The notes: generated from the letters alone by a model not told the origin. A stretch of DNA of 64,000 bases from Herbidospora sakaeratensis (GCF_001570525.1 NZ_BBXC01000008.1:353216-417215); one strand, 5' to 3'. Positions 23,608 to 35,297 are shown, counted from the first letter of the stretch. A program made the numbers and translations.

Positions 23608-24374
23608 GCCTGCGCTTCGAGGGCGTGTCGATGGCCTACACCCCCGGCGCCCCGGTGCTGACGGACATCGACCTGGAGATCCCGCCCGGCGAGTTCGTCA
23701 CCGTCGTCGGGGCCAGCGGCTCGGGCAAGTCGACCCTGTTGTCGCTCGTCGCGGGCCTGACCAGACCCACCAAGGGCCGCATCACCCTCGGCGGCCAGGC
23801 CGTGGAGGGCCCGGGCCCCGACCGGGGCATGGCCTTCCAGTCACCCAGCCTCTACCCGTGGCGCACGGTCGAGCGGAACGTCGCGTTCGGCCTGGAGACA
23901 CGAGGCATCTCGCGCCAGGCCAGGAGGGAACGGGTCGCCTGGCTGCTCGACGAGGTCGGCCTCACCGAGCACGCCGGGAAACTGCCCGGCAGCCTCTCGG
24001 GCGGCCAGCAGCAGCGGGTCTCGATCGCGCGGGCGCTGGCCCGCTCCCCCGAGGTCCTGCTGCTCGACGAGCCGTTCGGGGCGCTCGACGTCCAGACCAA
24101 GGAGGACATGCAGCTGTTCATCCGCCAGATCTGGCGCGATCTGGGCACCACGGTCGTCATGGTCACCCACGACGTCGAGGAGGCGGTGTTCCTCGGCAGA
24201 AGGGTGCTGGTGCTGGCCAGCGACCCCGGCCGGGTGGCCCGTGACCTGCGGGTCGAGCCCTTCGGCGAGGGGCTTGAGGTGAAGCGGACCGCCGCGTTCC
24301 TGGCGGTCCGGGCGCAGGTGGAGGACCTGGTCCGGCGCGAACACCGTGCCCACCTGGCAGCCGCGCACGCCTGA
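23604..24374 (+). CDS. ABC transporter ATP-binding protein (SsuB/TauB-like), probably for guanidine
   Basis: 256 aa with all ATPase motifs: Walker A GASGSGKST, Q-loop AFQSPSLYPWRTV, signature LSGGQQQRVSIARAL, Walker B VLLLDEPFGALD and the switch His in VMVTHDVEEAV. It powers the guanidine-type importer formed with the permease and lipoprotein encoded just upstream. GTG at 23604 overlaps the permease stop (GTGA). It is the last gene of the riboswitch-controlled operon; OsmC follows after 47 bp with its own likely promoter. Confidence 0.92.
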   Translation: MSLRFEGVSMAYTPGAPVLTDIDLEIPPGEFVTVVGASGSGKSTLLSLVAGLTRPTKGRITLGGQAVEGPGPDRGMAFQSPSLYPWRTVERNVAFGLETRGISRQARRERVAWLLDEVGLTEHAGKLPGSLSGGQQQRVSIARALARSPEVLLLDEPFGALDVQTKEDMQLFIRQIWRDLGTTVVMVTHDVEEAVFLGRRVLVLASDPGRVARDLRVEPFGEGLEVKRTAAFLAVRAQVEDLVRREHRAHLAAAHA

Positions 24375-24421
24375 GGCGTTATGTTCGTCGGTGGCATCAC
24401 CGTTATCGAAGGGATATCGCT

Positions 24422-24850
24422 ATGGCGACCACTCGTACCGCGACGACCCAGTGGAAGGGCGCGCTCCTCGACGGCTCCGGCTCGGTGTCGCTGGACACGT
24501 CCGGCGTCGGCACGTTCGACGTCAGCTGGCCGTCGCGCGCCGAGGCGGCCAACGGTAAGACCAGCCCCGAAGAGCTCATCGCGGCCGCGCACTCCTCGTG
24601 CTTCTCGATGGCCCTGTCGCACGGCCTCGCCCAGGCGGGCACCCCGCCGCAGACGGTCGAGACCAAGGCCGACGTGACCTTCCAGCCCGGCCAGGGCATC
24701 ACCGGCATCGTCCTGTCGGTCAAGGCCCAGGTCCCCGGCATCACCGCCGAGGAGTTCCAGACCGCCGCCGAGAACGCCAAGGCCAACTGCCCGGTCAGCA
24801 AGGCCCTCACCGGCACCGAGATCACCCTGAACGCCGAGCTCCTCAGCTAG
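24422..24850 (+). CDS. OsmC-family peroxiredoxin
   Basis: 142 aa, OsmC/Ohr fold. The two redox cysteines are in AAAHSSCFSMALSHGL and NAKANCPVSKAL, and the catalytic Arg region RTATTQWKGALL precedes them. OsmC enzymes reduce organic hydroperoxides with lipoyl or mycothiol-linked thiols. Cys spacing and the Glu-rich loop PEELIAAAH are those of the OsmC rather than Ohr subgroup. Single gene with a strong terminator 17 bp after the stop. Confidence 0.92.
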   Translation: MATTRTATTQWKGALLDGSGSVSLDTSGVGTFDVSWPSRAEAANGKTSPEELIAAAHSSCFSMALSHGLAQAGTPPQTVETKADVTFQPGQGITGIVLSVKAQVPGITAEEFQTAAENAKANCPVSKALTGTEITLNAELLS

Positions 24851-24866
24851 GCCGTTCGAGCCAGAG

Positions 24867-24896
24867 AGCCCCCGTTCACAAGGCGGGGGCTTTCTT
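24867..24896 (+). terminator. Intrinsic terminator after osmC-like gene
   Basis: AGCCCCCG (24867-24874) and CGGGGGCT (24884-24891), an 8-bp stem with a 9-nt loop, followed by a T-rich tract TTCTTTCTTTCC. Confidence 0.9.
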
Positions 24897-25000
24897 TCTT
24901 TCCGTTACGGCTCCCGCCTACCCCGGCCCCGCCCGCCGTCTCCGCCCCGCGCCGCATCCGGCGCCGGGCACCCGCTCCCGCACCCCGCCGCGACGCCGGA

Positions 25001-25450
25001 TCACCAGAACCGGAAGCGCAGGATCTGGCCTTCCACAGGGTGCACGGCGAACTCCGGCCGGAGCGCCTCCCGGAGCGACCACCAGTCGACCCGGCAGTTC
25101 CATTCGACCCCGGCCTGGCCGAGGTCGAACTTTTCGTAGGTCTCGCCGTCGTCCTCGAGCGTGTAGGCCGTGATCCGGCCCGACACCAGGTAGAGACGCC
25201 CCGTCCAGCTGCGCTCCGCGGGGTCTCCCGGGTCCTGGTCCCAGTGTTCCCACCGCAAGTGGAAGGGGCCCGGACCGGACACGTCGAGCATGATGGCGTT
25301 CCGGCCGGCGGTCAGCCAGCCGGGTTCCTCATCCCACCAGTTGATGTCATAGACCGCGGGCTCGTCGGGAAAGCCCTCGGCTCCGGCGTCGGTCACCCCA
25401 TAGAGACCGTCGAGCGAGACGACGTCGGATAATCCGGCGAGCAGTCTCAT
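25001..25450 (-). CDS. Uncharacterised protein coupled to the DNA ligase gene
   Basis: 149 aa, acidic and Trp-rich (YDINWWDEEPGW, LRWEHWDQDPGD, CRVDWWSL). No signal or membrane helix. ATG at 25450 overlaps the ligase TGA, so it is the third gene of a pyrimidine reductase-ligase-hypothetical operon. I do not recognise a family. The aromatic-rich beta pattern suggests a small binding domain. The 150 bp between it and the osmC terminator hold nothing recognisable. Confidence 0.6.
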   Translation of the reverse strand: MRLLAGLSDVVSLDGLYGVTDAGAEGFPDEPAVYDINWWDEEPGWLTAGRNAIMLDVSGPGPFHLRWEHWDQDPGDPAERSWTGRLYLVSGRITAYTLEDDGETYEKFDLGQAGVEWNCRVDWWSLREALRPEFAVHPVEGQILRFRFW

Positions 25451-26589
25451 CGGGCCAGGATGTCGTCGAGGTTGTAGGCCACCGGCACCTCCAGCTGCTC
25501 ATACGTGCACGACTCGGGGGTGCGGTCGGTGCGCCAGCGCCGGAACTGCGCCGTGTGCCGGAACCGCACCCCTTCCATGTGGTCGTAGGCCACCTCGATC
25601 ACCAGCTCGGGCCGCAGCGGGATGAACGACAGGTCCTTCTTGGCGTTCCACCGCGAGACCGCCCCGGGCAGCCGCTGCCCCTCGGGGCCGCCGCCGACCC
25701 CGGCGCCCGCCCAGGCGGCCCACTCGCCCCACGGGTGGTCGGCGGGGTCGTCGACCTTGTAGGGCGCGAGCTCGGCCACCAGCTCCTCGCGGCGCTTCAT
25801 CGGGAACGACGCGGACACCCCCACGTGGTGGAGCTTGCCGTCGTCGCCGTAGAGGCCGAGCAGCAGGGAGCCCACGATCGGCCCCGACTTGTGCTCGCGG
25901 TATCCGGCCACCACGACGTCGCAGGTGCGTTCGTGCTTGACCTTGAACATCACACGTTTGTCCTGCTCATAAGGCAGGCCGCCCGGCTTGACGATGATGC
26001 CGTCGAGGCCGGCGCCCTCGAACATCTCGAACCATTCGAGCGCCTGCTCGTGGTTGGTCGTGATCGGGGTGAGCCGGATCGACTCGCCGGCCTCGGCGGT
26101 CGCCTCGACGAGCAGCCGCCGCCGCTCGGAGAACGGCCGGTCCATCAGGTTCTCCTCGCCCAGGGCGAGCAGGTCGAAGGCGATGAACGAGGCGGGCGTC
26201 GACTCCGACAGCAGTTTCACCCGGGAGGCGGCGGGGTGGATGCGCTGCTGGAGCTGGTCGAAGTCGAGCGCGGGGCCGCGGGTGACCACGATCTCGCCGT
26301 CGAGCACGCACCGCTCGGGCAGCTCGCGCTTGACCGCCTCGATGACCTCGGGGAAGTAGCGGGTGAACGGGCGTTCGTTGCGGCTGCCGAGGAACACCCT
26401 GTCGCCGTCGCGGAACACGATGCAGCGGAAGCCGTCCCATTTGGGTTCGTAGAACAGGGTGCCGTCCTGTTCCGGCATCTTCTTGACCGCCTTGGCCAGC
26501 ATCGGCGAGACGGGCGGCCGGACGGGCAGGTCGAGCGCAGCCGGATCGGGCTCGGCCGCCTTGGCGTCTTTGGGCTCGCGCGTGGTCAT
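25447..26589 (-). CDS. ligC: ATP-dependent DNA ligase (LigC/LigD-ligase type)
   Basis: 380 aa. The adenylation lysine lies in motif I EPKWDGFR, about residue 50. Other nucleotidyltransferase motifs are GSRNERPFTRYFPE, VLDGEIVV, FIAFDLLALG and GIIVKPGG. The OB-fold C-terminal part follows. It lacks the polymerase and nuclease domains of full LigD, like mycobacterial LigC, which acts in backup end-joining or repair. Start ATG at 26589 overlaps the upstream reductase stop. A separate polymerase gene is at 30075. Confidence 0.9.
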   Translation of the reverse strand: MTTREPKDAKAAEPDPAALDLPVRPPVSPMLAKAVKKMPEQDGTLFYEPKWDGFRCIVFRDGDRVFLGSRNERPFTRYFPEVIEAVKRELPERCVLDGEIVVTRGPALDFDQLQQRIHPAASRVKLLSESTPASFIAFDLLALGEENLMDRPFSERRRLLVEATAEAGESIRLTPITTNHEQALEWFEMFEGAGLDGIIVKPGGLPYEQDKRVMFKVKHERTCDVVVAGYREHKSGPIVGSLLLGLYGDDGKLHHVGVSASFPMKRREELVAELAPYKVDDPADHPWGEWAAWAGAGVGGGPEGQRLPGAVSRWNAKKDLSFIPLRPELVIEVAYDHMEGVRFRHTAQFRRWRTDRTPESCTYEQLEVPVAYNLDDILAR

Positions 26590-27323
26590 CGAGCCTCCTC
26601 CTGGTGTGGGTCGCGGACATAGCGGCAGAACAGCGAGCCCTCCTCTTCGAGCACCCCGGCCAGCGCGAACCGGGTGTGGGAGGCGGTGCCGTTGAGCACG
26701 CGGGCGGCGTCGCCGCCGATCATCAGGGGGGAGACGGTCAGGCACAGTTCGTCGACCAGGGAGGCCGCCGCCAGGTGGGCGTTGAGGCGCGGGCCGCCCT
26801 CGCACAGGATGCGCCCGAGGCCCCGGGAACGCAGTTCGGCGACCGCCTCGGCCAGGTCGACCCGCTGCTCCCCGGCCACGATCACGTCGGCGTGGCGGGC
26901 CGCCTCGGCCCGCCGGTCGGCCGGGGCCGACTCGGTGGTGATCACGATGGTGCGCGACTCGGGCGCGCACTCGGTGAACAGGGCGCCGCCGAGGTCGAGG
27001 TCGATCTTGCGGGTGATCACGGCCACCGGCGGCGCGGCGGAGCGCCCCGCACGCAGCGGCCGCCACGTGTCACGGGGCTTGGACGGGCCGTAGCCCTCGA
27101 TGCGGACGGTCGCCCCGCCCGCCACCACGACGTCGGCGAGACCACGCAGGACCATGAAGATCCGCCGGTCGCCCGGCGAGGACAACCCCTTGGACAGCCC
27201 CTTCAACCAGGCGCCGCCGTCGGCGCTGGCCACCATGTTGAGGCGCAGCCACTCGGCCTGAGGGTAGGCGTAGACCGACGGGAGGTCGGGGTCGTCGGCC
27301 GGCTCGGGATGTATCTGGCGCAC
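26586..27323 (-). CDS. Pyrimidine reductase family protein (RibD C-terminal domain)
   Basis: 245-aa dihydrofolate-reductase-like fold of the RibD_C family. NMVASADGGAWLKGLSKGLS at ~29-48 and LADVVVAGGATVRIEGYGP are typical, as is GLGRILCEGGPRLNAHL for the second half. The riboflavin enzyme reduces a pyrimidinone-ribose phosphate with NADPH, but stand-alone actinobacterial members often have other, unknown substrates. First gene of the operon with the ligase. Confidence 0.85.
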   Translation of the reverse strand: MRQIHPEPADDPDLPSVYAYPQAEWLRLNMVASADGGAWLKGLSKGLSSPGDRRIFMVLRGLADVVVAGGATVRIEGYGPSKPRDTWRPLRAGRSAAPPVAVITRKIDLDLGGALFTECAPESRTIVITTESAPADRRAEAARHADVIVAGEQRVDLAEAVAELRSRGLGRILCEGGPRLNAHLAAASLVDELCLTVSPLMIGGDAARVLNGTASHTRFALAGVLEEEGSLFCRYVRDPHQEEAR

Positions 27324-27431
27324 GTCCCCACCCTGTCACAGCGGTCCGACAACCGGGGAGGACCTCCCGGGGAGTAACGGTTTGATGTCAAGCGGTCGCC
27401 GATTGTCAGGTTCGGTGTTGGATCGAACCAG

Positions 27432-27850
27432 ATGTGGTCGGAGGGGGTTTTCGTGCCGCTTGTGGTGTTGATCGTGTGGTTGATCGCCGCATCCGTCGGG
27501 GTCTACCTGCTCTACCTGTGGTTACGCGGCGGAGGGCTGCGCCAGCAGGCCACCAAGGTGACCCGGTTCCCGAAAATGTTGATCTTCAGCCATCCGCTGT
27601 TGGCGGTGACCGGGCTGGGTTTGTGGGCGGCCTTTATGGTCACCCGGGTCAGCGCCTACGCCTGGGGGTCGTTCGGCGCGTTGTGCCTGGTGGCCCTGCT
27701 GGGGTTCGTGATGTTCACCCGCTGGCTCGGCGGCGGCCGGCACGCGCGCGGGGCCGAGCACCGGTTTCCGGTGGTGGCGGTGGGGCTCCACGGGCTGGCG
27801 GGGGTCAGCACGTTCGTGCTGGTGCTGCTGACCGCGACCGAGCTGACCCG

Positions 27851-27854
<4 letters not shown>
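27432..27854 (+). CDS. Small four-helix integral membrane protein
   Basis: 140 aa with four hydrophobic segments (VLIVWLIAASVGVYLLYLW, LLAVTGLGLWAAFMV, FGALCLVALLGFVMF, VAVGLHGLAGVSTFVLVLLT). A conserved-looking loop TKVTRFPKMLIFSHPLLAV and a His in GLHGLAG could bind heme or metal, but no known family is recognised. ATG at 27432. The last 4 bp overlap the convergent glgX stop. Confidence 0.65.
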
Positions 27855-29971
<2,117 letters not shown>

Positions 29972-30074
29972 GCAGGTCCCATTCTCGCTTCCCGGGATTT
30001 TCCCTACCCGTTCATCCGATTTAACACAGGTGGGAGCCCAGCCCAAAAGGAGCCGGGAAGGCCACAAGAACGGA

Positions 30075-31070
30075 TCATCGGTCACGGTCCTTCGAGGGCT
30101 GCACCCGCTTGGGCTCCCCCGGCATCTTCGGATAGTTGGGCGGATAGGGCATGTCGCCCCGGCCGTCCTTCTCGTAGACCTCCAGGAGGCCCGTCAGGTC
30201 GCAGGCCACCTCGTCGATGGCCTCGTGGGGGTCGCCGATCGCGGCGAACCGCGCGGGCATGGTGCGGAGCGTGAAGTCGGCGGGGTCGCACGACTCGAGT
30301 TCCTCCCACGTCACCGGGGCCGAGACCTGCCCGTCGGGCCGCGCCCGCACCGAGTATGCCGCCACGACGGTCCGGTCGAGGGCGTTCTGGTTGAAGTCGA
30401 TGAAGACGCGCTCGCCGCGCTCCTCCTTCCACCAGGCCGTGGTCGCCAGGTCGGGGATGCGCTTCTCGACCTCCCGGGCGAAGCCGATGCCGGCATATCT
30501 GACCTCGGTGAACGTCCAGTTCGGCTGGACGCGGACCGAGATGTGCACGCCCCGGTTCCCCGACGTCTTCGGGAAGCCCGTCAGGCCCAGGTCGGCCAGC
30601 ACCTCGCGGGCCGTGAAGGCGACCTTGCGGGCCTCGTCGAAGCCGGTGCCGGGTTGCGGGTCGATGTCGATGCGCAGTTCGTCGGGGTGGTGGAGGTCGG
30701 GCACCCGGGCCGCCCAGGGGTGGAAGTCGATCGTGCCCAGGTTGGCGCACCAGGCGATGCCGGCCACCTCGGTCGGGCGGAACGCGTCGGCGGTGCGGCC
30801 GCTCGGGAAGTGGACCTCGGCGGTCTCCAGCCACTCGGGGTGCTTGGGCATGCGCTTCTGGTAGATCGCGTCGGTCTGCACGCCGTCGGGATGCCGTTTG
30901 ATGTACGTCGGCCGGTCGCGGACCGCCCGCATGATGCCGTCGCCGACGCTCAGGTAGTACTCGACGAGGTCGCGCTTGGTCGCGCCGATGCCCGGGAAGT
31001 AGACCTTGTCAGGGTTGGTGACCTTGACGGTCCGTTCCCCGGCCTCGATTTCGATGAACGGCGAAGGCAT
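30075..31070 (-). CDS. LigD-type DNA polymerase/primase domain protein
   Basis: 331 aa of the archaeo-eukaryotic primase fold used by bacterial end-joining LigD. N-terminal VTNPDKVYFPGIGATKRDLVEYYL at ~17-40 is the family signature. Metal ligands lie in LRIDIDPQPG, followed by GNRGVHISVRV and VFIDFNQNALDRTVVAAYSVR. It adds nucleotides or ribonucleotides at break ends. No Ku gene is in the window, and the ligase is encoded separately at 25447, so the LigD functions are split. Confidence 0.92.
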   Translation of the reverse strand: MPSPFIEIEAGERTVKVTNPDKVYFPGIGATKRDLVEYYLSVGDGIMRAVRDRPTYIKRHPDGVQTDAIYQKRMPKHPEWLETAEVHFPSGRTADAFRPTEVAGIAWCANLGTIDFHPWAARVPDLHHPDELRIDIDPQPGTGFDEARKVAFTAREVLADLGLTGFPKTSGNRGVHISVRVQPNWTFTEVRYAGIGFAREVEKRIPDLATTAWWKEERGERVFIDFNQNALDRTVVAAYSVRARPDGQVSAPVTWEELESCDPADFTLRTMPARFAAIGDPHEAIDEVACDLTGLLEVYEKDGRGDMPYPPNYPKMPGEPKRVQPSKDRDR

Positions 31071-31154
31071 GTTCGAACCCTACCCATCGGGAAGGTTCCA
31101 CCCCCCGAGTGGGTTGGATCAGGTGGAATCCCGTCCAGAAAAGGCTGGTGGCTG

Positions 31155-31565
31155 ATGAACAAGGTCATGAAGACGGACGCCGAGTGGCGCGCCCAGCTCA
31201 GCCCCGAGGAGTACCGGGTGCTGCGCCAGGCCGGCACCGAGCGGCCCTTCACCGGGGAGTACGTCGACACCAAGACCGAGGGCGTCTACTCGTGCCGCGC
31301 CTGCGGCGCGGAGCTGTTCACCTCGGACGCCAAGTTCGAGTCGCACTGCGGCTGGCCCTCGTTCTACGAGCCCAGCGCGGGCGACCACGTGACCCTGATC
31401 GAGGACCGCAGCCTCGGCATGGTGCGGGTCGAGGTGCGCTGCGCCTCCTGCGACTCCCACCTGGGCCACGTCTTCCACGGTGAGGGCTACCCGACCCCCA
31501 CCGACGACCGTTACTGCATCAACTCCGTCGCGATCTCGCTCAGGACTTCGGCTTCGGATAAGTGA
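31155..31565 (+). CDS. msrB: Peptide-methionine (R)-S-oxide reductase
   Basis: 136 aa. Zinc-binding cysteines are C47/C50 (YSCRACGAELF) and the pair in VRCASCDSHLGHVF; the catalytic Cys is in RYCINSVAI. GWPSFYEP is the substrate loop. It repairs oxidised methionine residues in cytosolic proteins. Start ATG at 31155 is preferred over longer in-frame starts without homology. The 3' end overlaps the convergent gene at 31540 by 26 bp. Confidence 0.94.
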   Translation: MNKVMKTDAEWRAQLSPEEYRVLRQAGTERPFTGEYVDTKTEGVYSCRACGAELFTSDAKFESHCGWPSFYEPSAGDHVTLIEDRSLGMVRVEVRCASCDSHLGHVFHGEGYPTPTDDRYCINSVAISLRTSASDK

Positions 31566-32109
31566 CCCGGCAGTCGTCGTCCTTCGGGCCGAGCACGTTG
31601 GCCAGCACCGGGTTGCCGTTGCCCCCGGTGCGGGCCTGCACGAAGACCACCCGCTTCTTGACGCCCAGCTCCGCCAGGTACCGCATGCCCCGCTCGCACA
31701 GCCGCAGCGAGGCCGGGGAGTTGTCGGACGACTCGGGTAAGTCGGTGTAGATGCGCAGGTAGGTGCCGGTGGTGCGGATGTCGGTGATGTGGCGGTGCGT
31801 CTCGTCGTCCCAGCGTTCGTCGAAGTAGGCGAGCGCGTCCTTGTCGGAGTACTTCGACTCCTTGCGCTTGGCCGCCTTCTTCTCGTCCTTCTCCGCCGGC
31901 GGCGGGGCCTGCGCCGCCGGGACGACCGCCGCCGTCGTGGGCTCCTCGATGGAGGCGATGCGGACGGGGGCCGGTTCCCCCCGCGTCGCCAGGAGCGGCA
32001 CCACGACGGCCGTCACTCCGAGCCCCAGGCACGAGACCCCGACGACCACTTCGGCGGTCCGAGATCGCGACCTGCGGCGTTTCCCCGTGGATCGTGCCAT
32101 TTTCATCAT
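31540..32109 (-). CDS. Membrane-anchored uncharacterised protein
   Basis: About 189 aa. A basic N-terminus (RSTGKRRRSRSRTAE) is followed by one membrane helix (VVVGVSCLGLGVTAVVVPLLA). A Pro/Ala linker and a Lys/Glu-rich coiled stretch (EKDEKKAAKRKESKYSDKD) come next. The C-terminal ~100-residue extracytoplasmic domain reads YLRIYTDLPESSDNSPASL and RVVFVQARTGGNGNPVLAN. No known family; the domain looks like a small alpha/beta sensor or cell-wall protein. Located 29 bp after hemQ on the same strand. Confidence 0.65.
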   Translation of the reverse strand: MMKMARSTGKRRRSRSRTAEVVVGVSCLGLGVTAVVVPLLATRGEPAPVRIASIEEPTTAAVVPAAQAPPPAEKDEKKAAKRKESKYSDKDALAYFDERWDDETHRHITDIRTTGTYLRIYTDLPESSDNSPASLRLCERGMRYLAELGVKKRVVFVQARTGGNGNPVLANVLGPKDDDCRVTYPKPKS

Positions 32110-32138
32110 TTGCCCACGAGTATGCCAAGAACTGAGGC

Positions 32139-32840
32139 TTACGGCAGGGCGTTGACGAGTTCGGTGACCGGTTTGCGCGACCCGGTGTAGAAGGGGATCT
32201 CCACCCGGGTGTGCTCACGGGCCTTCGCGCCACGCAGGTGGCGCATCAGGTCGACGATGCGGTGCAGCTCGTCGGCCTCGAAGGCGAGCATCCACTCGTA
32301 GTCGTTCAGCGCGAAGCAGGCGACCGTGTTGGCGCGCACGTCGGGGTAGTCGCGGGCCATCTGGCCGTGCTCGGCCAGCATCGCCCGGCGCTCGGCGTCG
32401 TCGAGCAGATACCACTCCAGCGACCGCACGAACGGGTAGACGCACACGAAGCCGCGCGGCTCCTCCTCGGCCAGGAACGCCGGGATGTGGGACTTGTTGA
32501 ACTCGGCCGGGCGGTGCAGCGCCATCGCCGACCAGACCGGCTCGCTGGCCCGCCCGAGGGCGGTGCGGCGGAACCGGGCGTAGACCTCCTGGAGGTCTTC
32601 GGGGGTCGGGGCGTGCCACCAGAACATGTAGTCGGCGTCGGCGCGGAACCCGGCCACGTCGTAGGCGCCGCGGGTCACCACGTCTTTCTGCCCGAGCTGG
32701 TCGAGCAGCTCGGCCACCTCTTCGGCCACGGCGTCGCGTTCGGCCGGGAGGCCCTCGCGCAGCCGGAAGACCGACCACATGGTGTAGCGGATCACATTGT
32801 TGAGGTCACGCGCCTTGAGCCGCGGGGTGCCGTCCGTCAT
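32139..32840 (-). CDS. hemQ: Coproheme decarboxylase
   Basis: 233-aa chlorite-dismutase-like protein catalysing the last step of the coproporphyrin-dependent heme route (coproheme to heme b with peroxide). Signature segments are [41 protein letters not shown] and [14 protein letters not shown]. It overlaps the upstream oxidase gene by 35 bp, matching a joint heme operon. This is the Gram-positive-type pathway. Confidence 0.93.
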   Translation of the reverse strand: MTDGTPRLKARDLNNVIRYTMWSVFRLREGLPAERDAVAEEVAELLDQLGQKDVVTRGAYDVAGFRADADYMFWWHAPTPEDLQEVYARFRRTALGRASEPVWSAMALHRPAEFNKSHIPAFLAEEEPRGFVCVYPFVRSLEWYLLDDAERRAMLAEHGQMARDYPDVRANTVACFALNDYEWMLAFEADELHRIVDLMRHLRGAKAREHTRVEIPFYTGSRKPVTELVNALP

Positions 32841-34236
32841 GCCGCCATTCTGCCCGGGGATCCAGGTGGTCGAGAATCCGGGCGGCCGCCGCGCGGGCGG
32901 TCGCGGCCGTGGCGGGGATGCCGACGCCGTCGTAGGCCGCGCCGCAGACGGCCAGGCCGGGGACCGCCGCCACGGCCGCGCGGACGCGGGCGACCCGGTC
33001 GTTGTGGCCGACGTCGTACTGCGGCAGGGCGCCGCCCCAGCGGGTGACCCGGGTGTCGGCCGGGAGGCCGCGTACCCCCATGATCTCGGTCATCTCGTTC
33101 ATGGCCAGGGCGACCAGCTCGGCGTCGTCGCGCTGGAGCAGCCGTTCTTCGCCCAGGCGGCCGAGCGAGCAGCGGACGAAGACGTAGCCGTGACCCGCCA
33201 GGTGGGGCCACTTCACGCTGGAGAAGGTGACCGCCTTCACCGCGCGGCCCTCGACGGGCGGGGTCAGGTAGCCGCTGCCGCTCGGGAGCTGGGGGAAGGC
33301 CTCGATCGGGTAGGCGAGGGTGACGATCGCCATGCTGGCGTACTCGATCCGGGCCAGTTCGGCGGCGGCCTTGGGCGCCTCGCGTTCGAGGAGGCGGGCG
33401 GCCGGGGTCGCCGGCACGGCCACCACGACGGCGTCGGCGTCGAGGGTGTGCTCGTCGCGGGTGGGGCCGGTGGTCAGCCGCCAGCCGGAGGGCGTACGGG
33501 ACAGTTCCCGGACCATCACCCCGGTGCGGACCTCGGCGCCGGACGCGGCGGCCAGCGCGGGCGGCAGGCTCCCCATGCCGTTCTTCAGCGAGGTGAACAC
33601 GTGGCCGGCGTTCGCGGGCGCGGCGCCGGAGATCTCGCGCACGGCCCGCAGCAGCGACGCCTCGGACCGCGCCGCCGCCGCCACCGCCGGCATGGTCGCC
33701 TCCAGGGAGAGGCGGTCGGCGAACCCGGCGTAGACGCCGCCGAGCAGCGGCTCGACCAGCCGGTCGACCACCTCGTCGCCCATCCGGGCCCGGATGTAGG
33801 AGCCGACCGAGACGTCGGTCGTCACAAGGGTCGCGGGCAGCACCTGGTCGAGCGGCACCCGGGCCAGCCCGGCGGCCGACAACACGCCCGAGCGGGCCAG
33901 CGCCACCAGGTCGGACGGCACGCCCATGACCTGGCCCTTCGGCATCGGCCGCAACTCGCCCCGCGACAGGATGGAGGCGCCGGTCGTGCCGGGGTCGACC
34001 AGGTCGCCGCCGAGCCCCGCCAGGCGGGCCAGCTCGACGCCCTCGGGACGGCGGGCCAGCAGGGCCTCGGCGCCCGCGTCGACCGGCACCCCGGCCACGT
34101 CGGTGGCGACCAGCTTGCCGCCGATCCGGCTCGCGCCGTCGAGCACGGTCACCCTGATCCGGTCGTTCCTCAGGTGCCATGCGGCGGCGAGCCCGGCGAT
34201 GCCGCCGCCCACGACGACCACGTGAAAGCGCTCCAT
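32806..34236 (-). CDS. hemY: Coproporphyrinogen III / protoporphyrinogen oxidase (HemY type)
   Basis: 476-aa FAD enzyme. The N-terminal Rossmann motif [16 protein letters not shown] is followed by [14 protein letters not shown]; the C-terminus has [20 protein letters not shown]. In actinobacteria this enzyme (also called CgoX) oxidises coproporphyrinogen III. ATG at 34236 is chosen because GGGTG is 7 bp upstream; two further ATG/GTG codons extend to 34281. The 3' end overlaps hemQ. Confidence 0.92.
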   Translation of the reverse strand: MERFHVVVVGGGIAGLAAAWHLRNDRIRVTVLDGASRIGGKLVATDVAGVPVDAGAEALLARRPEGVELARLAGLGGDLVDPGTTGASILSRGELRPMPKGQVMGVPSDLVALARSGVLSAAGLARVPLDQVLPATLVTTDVSVGSYIRARMGDEVVDRLVEPLLGGVYAGFADRLSLEATMPAVAAAARSEASLLRAVREISGAAPANAGHVFTSLKNGMGSLPPALAAASGAEVRTGVMVRELSRTPSGWRLTTGPTRDEHTLDADAVVVAVPATPAARLLEREAPKAAAELARIEYASMAIVTLAYPIEAFPQLPSGSGYLTPPVEGRAVKAVTFSSVKWPHLAGHGYVFVRCSLGRLGEERLLQRDDAELVALAMNEMTEIMGVRGLPADTRVTRWGGALPQYDVGHNDRVARVRAAVAAVPGLAVCGAAYDGVGIPATAATARAAAARILDHLDPRAEWRHDGRHPAAQGA

Positions 34237-34313
34237 GAGCATCACCCTAAGGCCGTGACTGAGTCGTGACGCGCCGCCCAAAACCGTTCACGCACCGCGA
34301 ACGTCAATGGGGC

Positions 34314-35297
34314 ATGAACACTTTGCGCTCACGCGCGGTACTGCCGCTGGTGCTGGCGGCGTTCCTCCTGACGGCGTGTGGGGCCGACGGCGGTGAGTCG
34401 GCGAGCGGCGTCGCCGACATGCCCGCCTCGGCGCCTTCGGCCGCGGCCGAAGAGGCCGCACCCGCCGCGGCCCCCCGCGAGAACCTCTCCGGCGGCGCCG
34501 GAGAGAACAACGCGAAGGCGGAGCCCGCCGACGCCAACGTCACGGTCGCCCCCGCCGACCGGGCGATCATCTACACGGCCGAGATGACGGTCCGGGCGAA
34601 GGACGTGGCCGCCGCCGCCGAATCGGCCAAGCGCATGGTCACCGAGGCCGGCGGCTACGTCGCGGAGGAGCGCTCCAACTCCTTCTCGTCCCGCCAGGAG
34701 TCGACGATCACGTTCAAGATCCCGCCGGGCCAGTACCCCGGGACGCTGAGCCGCCTGGGCAAGGAACTCGGCGAGACCGAGCAGCTGCACCAGGGCACCC
34801 AGGACGTCACCGGCGAGGTCGCCGACGTCGCGGCCCGGGTGAAGTCGGCCGAGGCCGCGGTGGCGCAGTTCCGCACGCTGCTGACCAAGGCCGAGAAGAT
34901 CGGCGAGATCATGGACATCGAGCGGGAGATCCAGTCCCGCACCGCCGACCTGGAGGCCCTCCAGGCCCGGCAGAAGTCACTGGCCGAGCAGACGGGCATG
35001 GCGACGGTGACGATCACCCTGGTCGGCCCGTCGGCGCCGCCGGTCAAGCCGGTGGAGGAGGAGACGGGCTTCCTGGCCGGCCTGAAGGCGGGCTGGACCG
35101 GCCTGAAGAACTTCGCCGAGGCCCTGTCGACCATCGTGGGCGCGCTGCTCCCGTGGCTGGTCGTGCTGGCGGTCCTGGGCCTGCTCGCGCTGCCGTGGTG
35201 GCGGCGGATGCGCCGTCGCCAGCAGGTTCCCGCGCCGGCGCCCGCGCCGATGCCCGCAGTGCAGGAGCGGGACGAGGAGCTAGTCGAAAAGGAATGA
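34314..35297 (+). CDS. DUF4349 lipoprotein
   Basis: 327 aa. Signal peptide with lipobox LLTAC at ~17-22, then an Ala/Glu-rich linker and the DUF4349 domain (RAIIYTAEMTVRAKDVAAAA, GGYVAEERSNSFSS, TFKIPPGQYPGTLSRLGKEL). A coiled coil (EIMDIEREIQSRTADLEALQ) lies at ~205-235. A C-terminal membrane helix (ALLPWLVVLAVLGLLALPWW) and a basic/Pro tail follow. So it is attached at both ends: lipid outside and a helix through the membrane. Function unknown. Opposite in direction to the flanking heme genes. Confidence 0.85.
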   Translation: MNTLRSRAVLPLVLAAFLLTACGADGGESASGVADMPASAPSAAAEEAAPAAAPRENLSGGAGENNAKAEPADANVTVAPADRAIIYTAEMTVRAKDVAAAAESAKRMVTEAGGYVAEERSNSFSSRQESTITFKIPPGQYPGTLSRLGKELGETEQLHQGTQDVTGEVADVAARVKSAEAAVAQFRTLLTKAEKIGEIMDIEREIQSRTADLEALQARQKSLAEQTGMATVTITLVGPSAPPVKPVEEETGFLAGLKAGWTGLKNFAEALSTIVGALLPWLVVLAVLGLLALPWWRRMRRRQQVPAPAPAPMPAVQERDEELVEKE

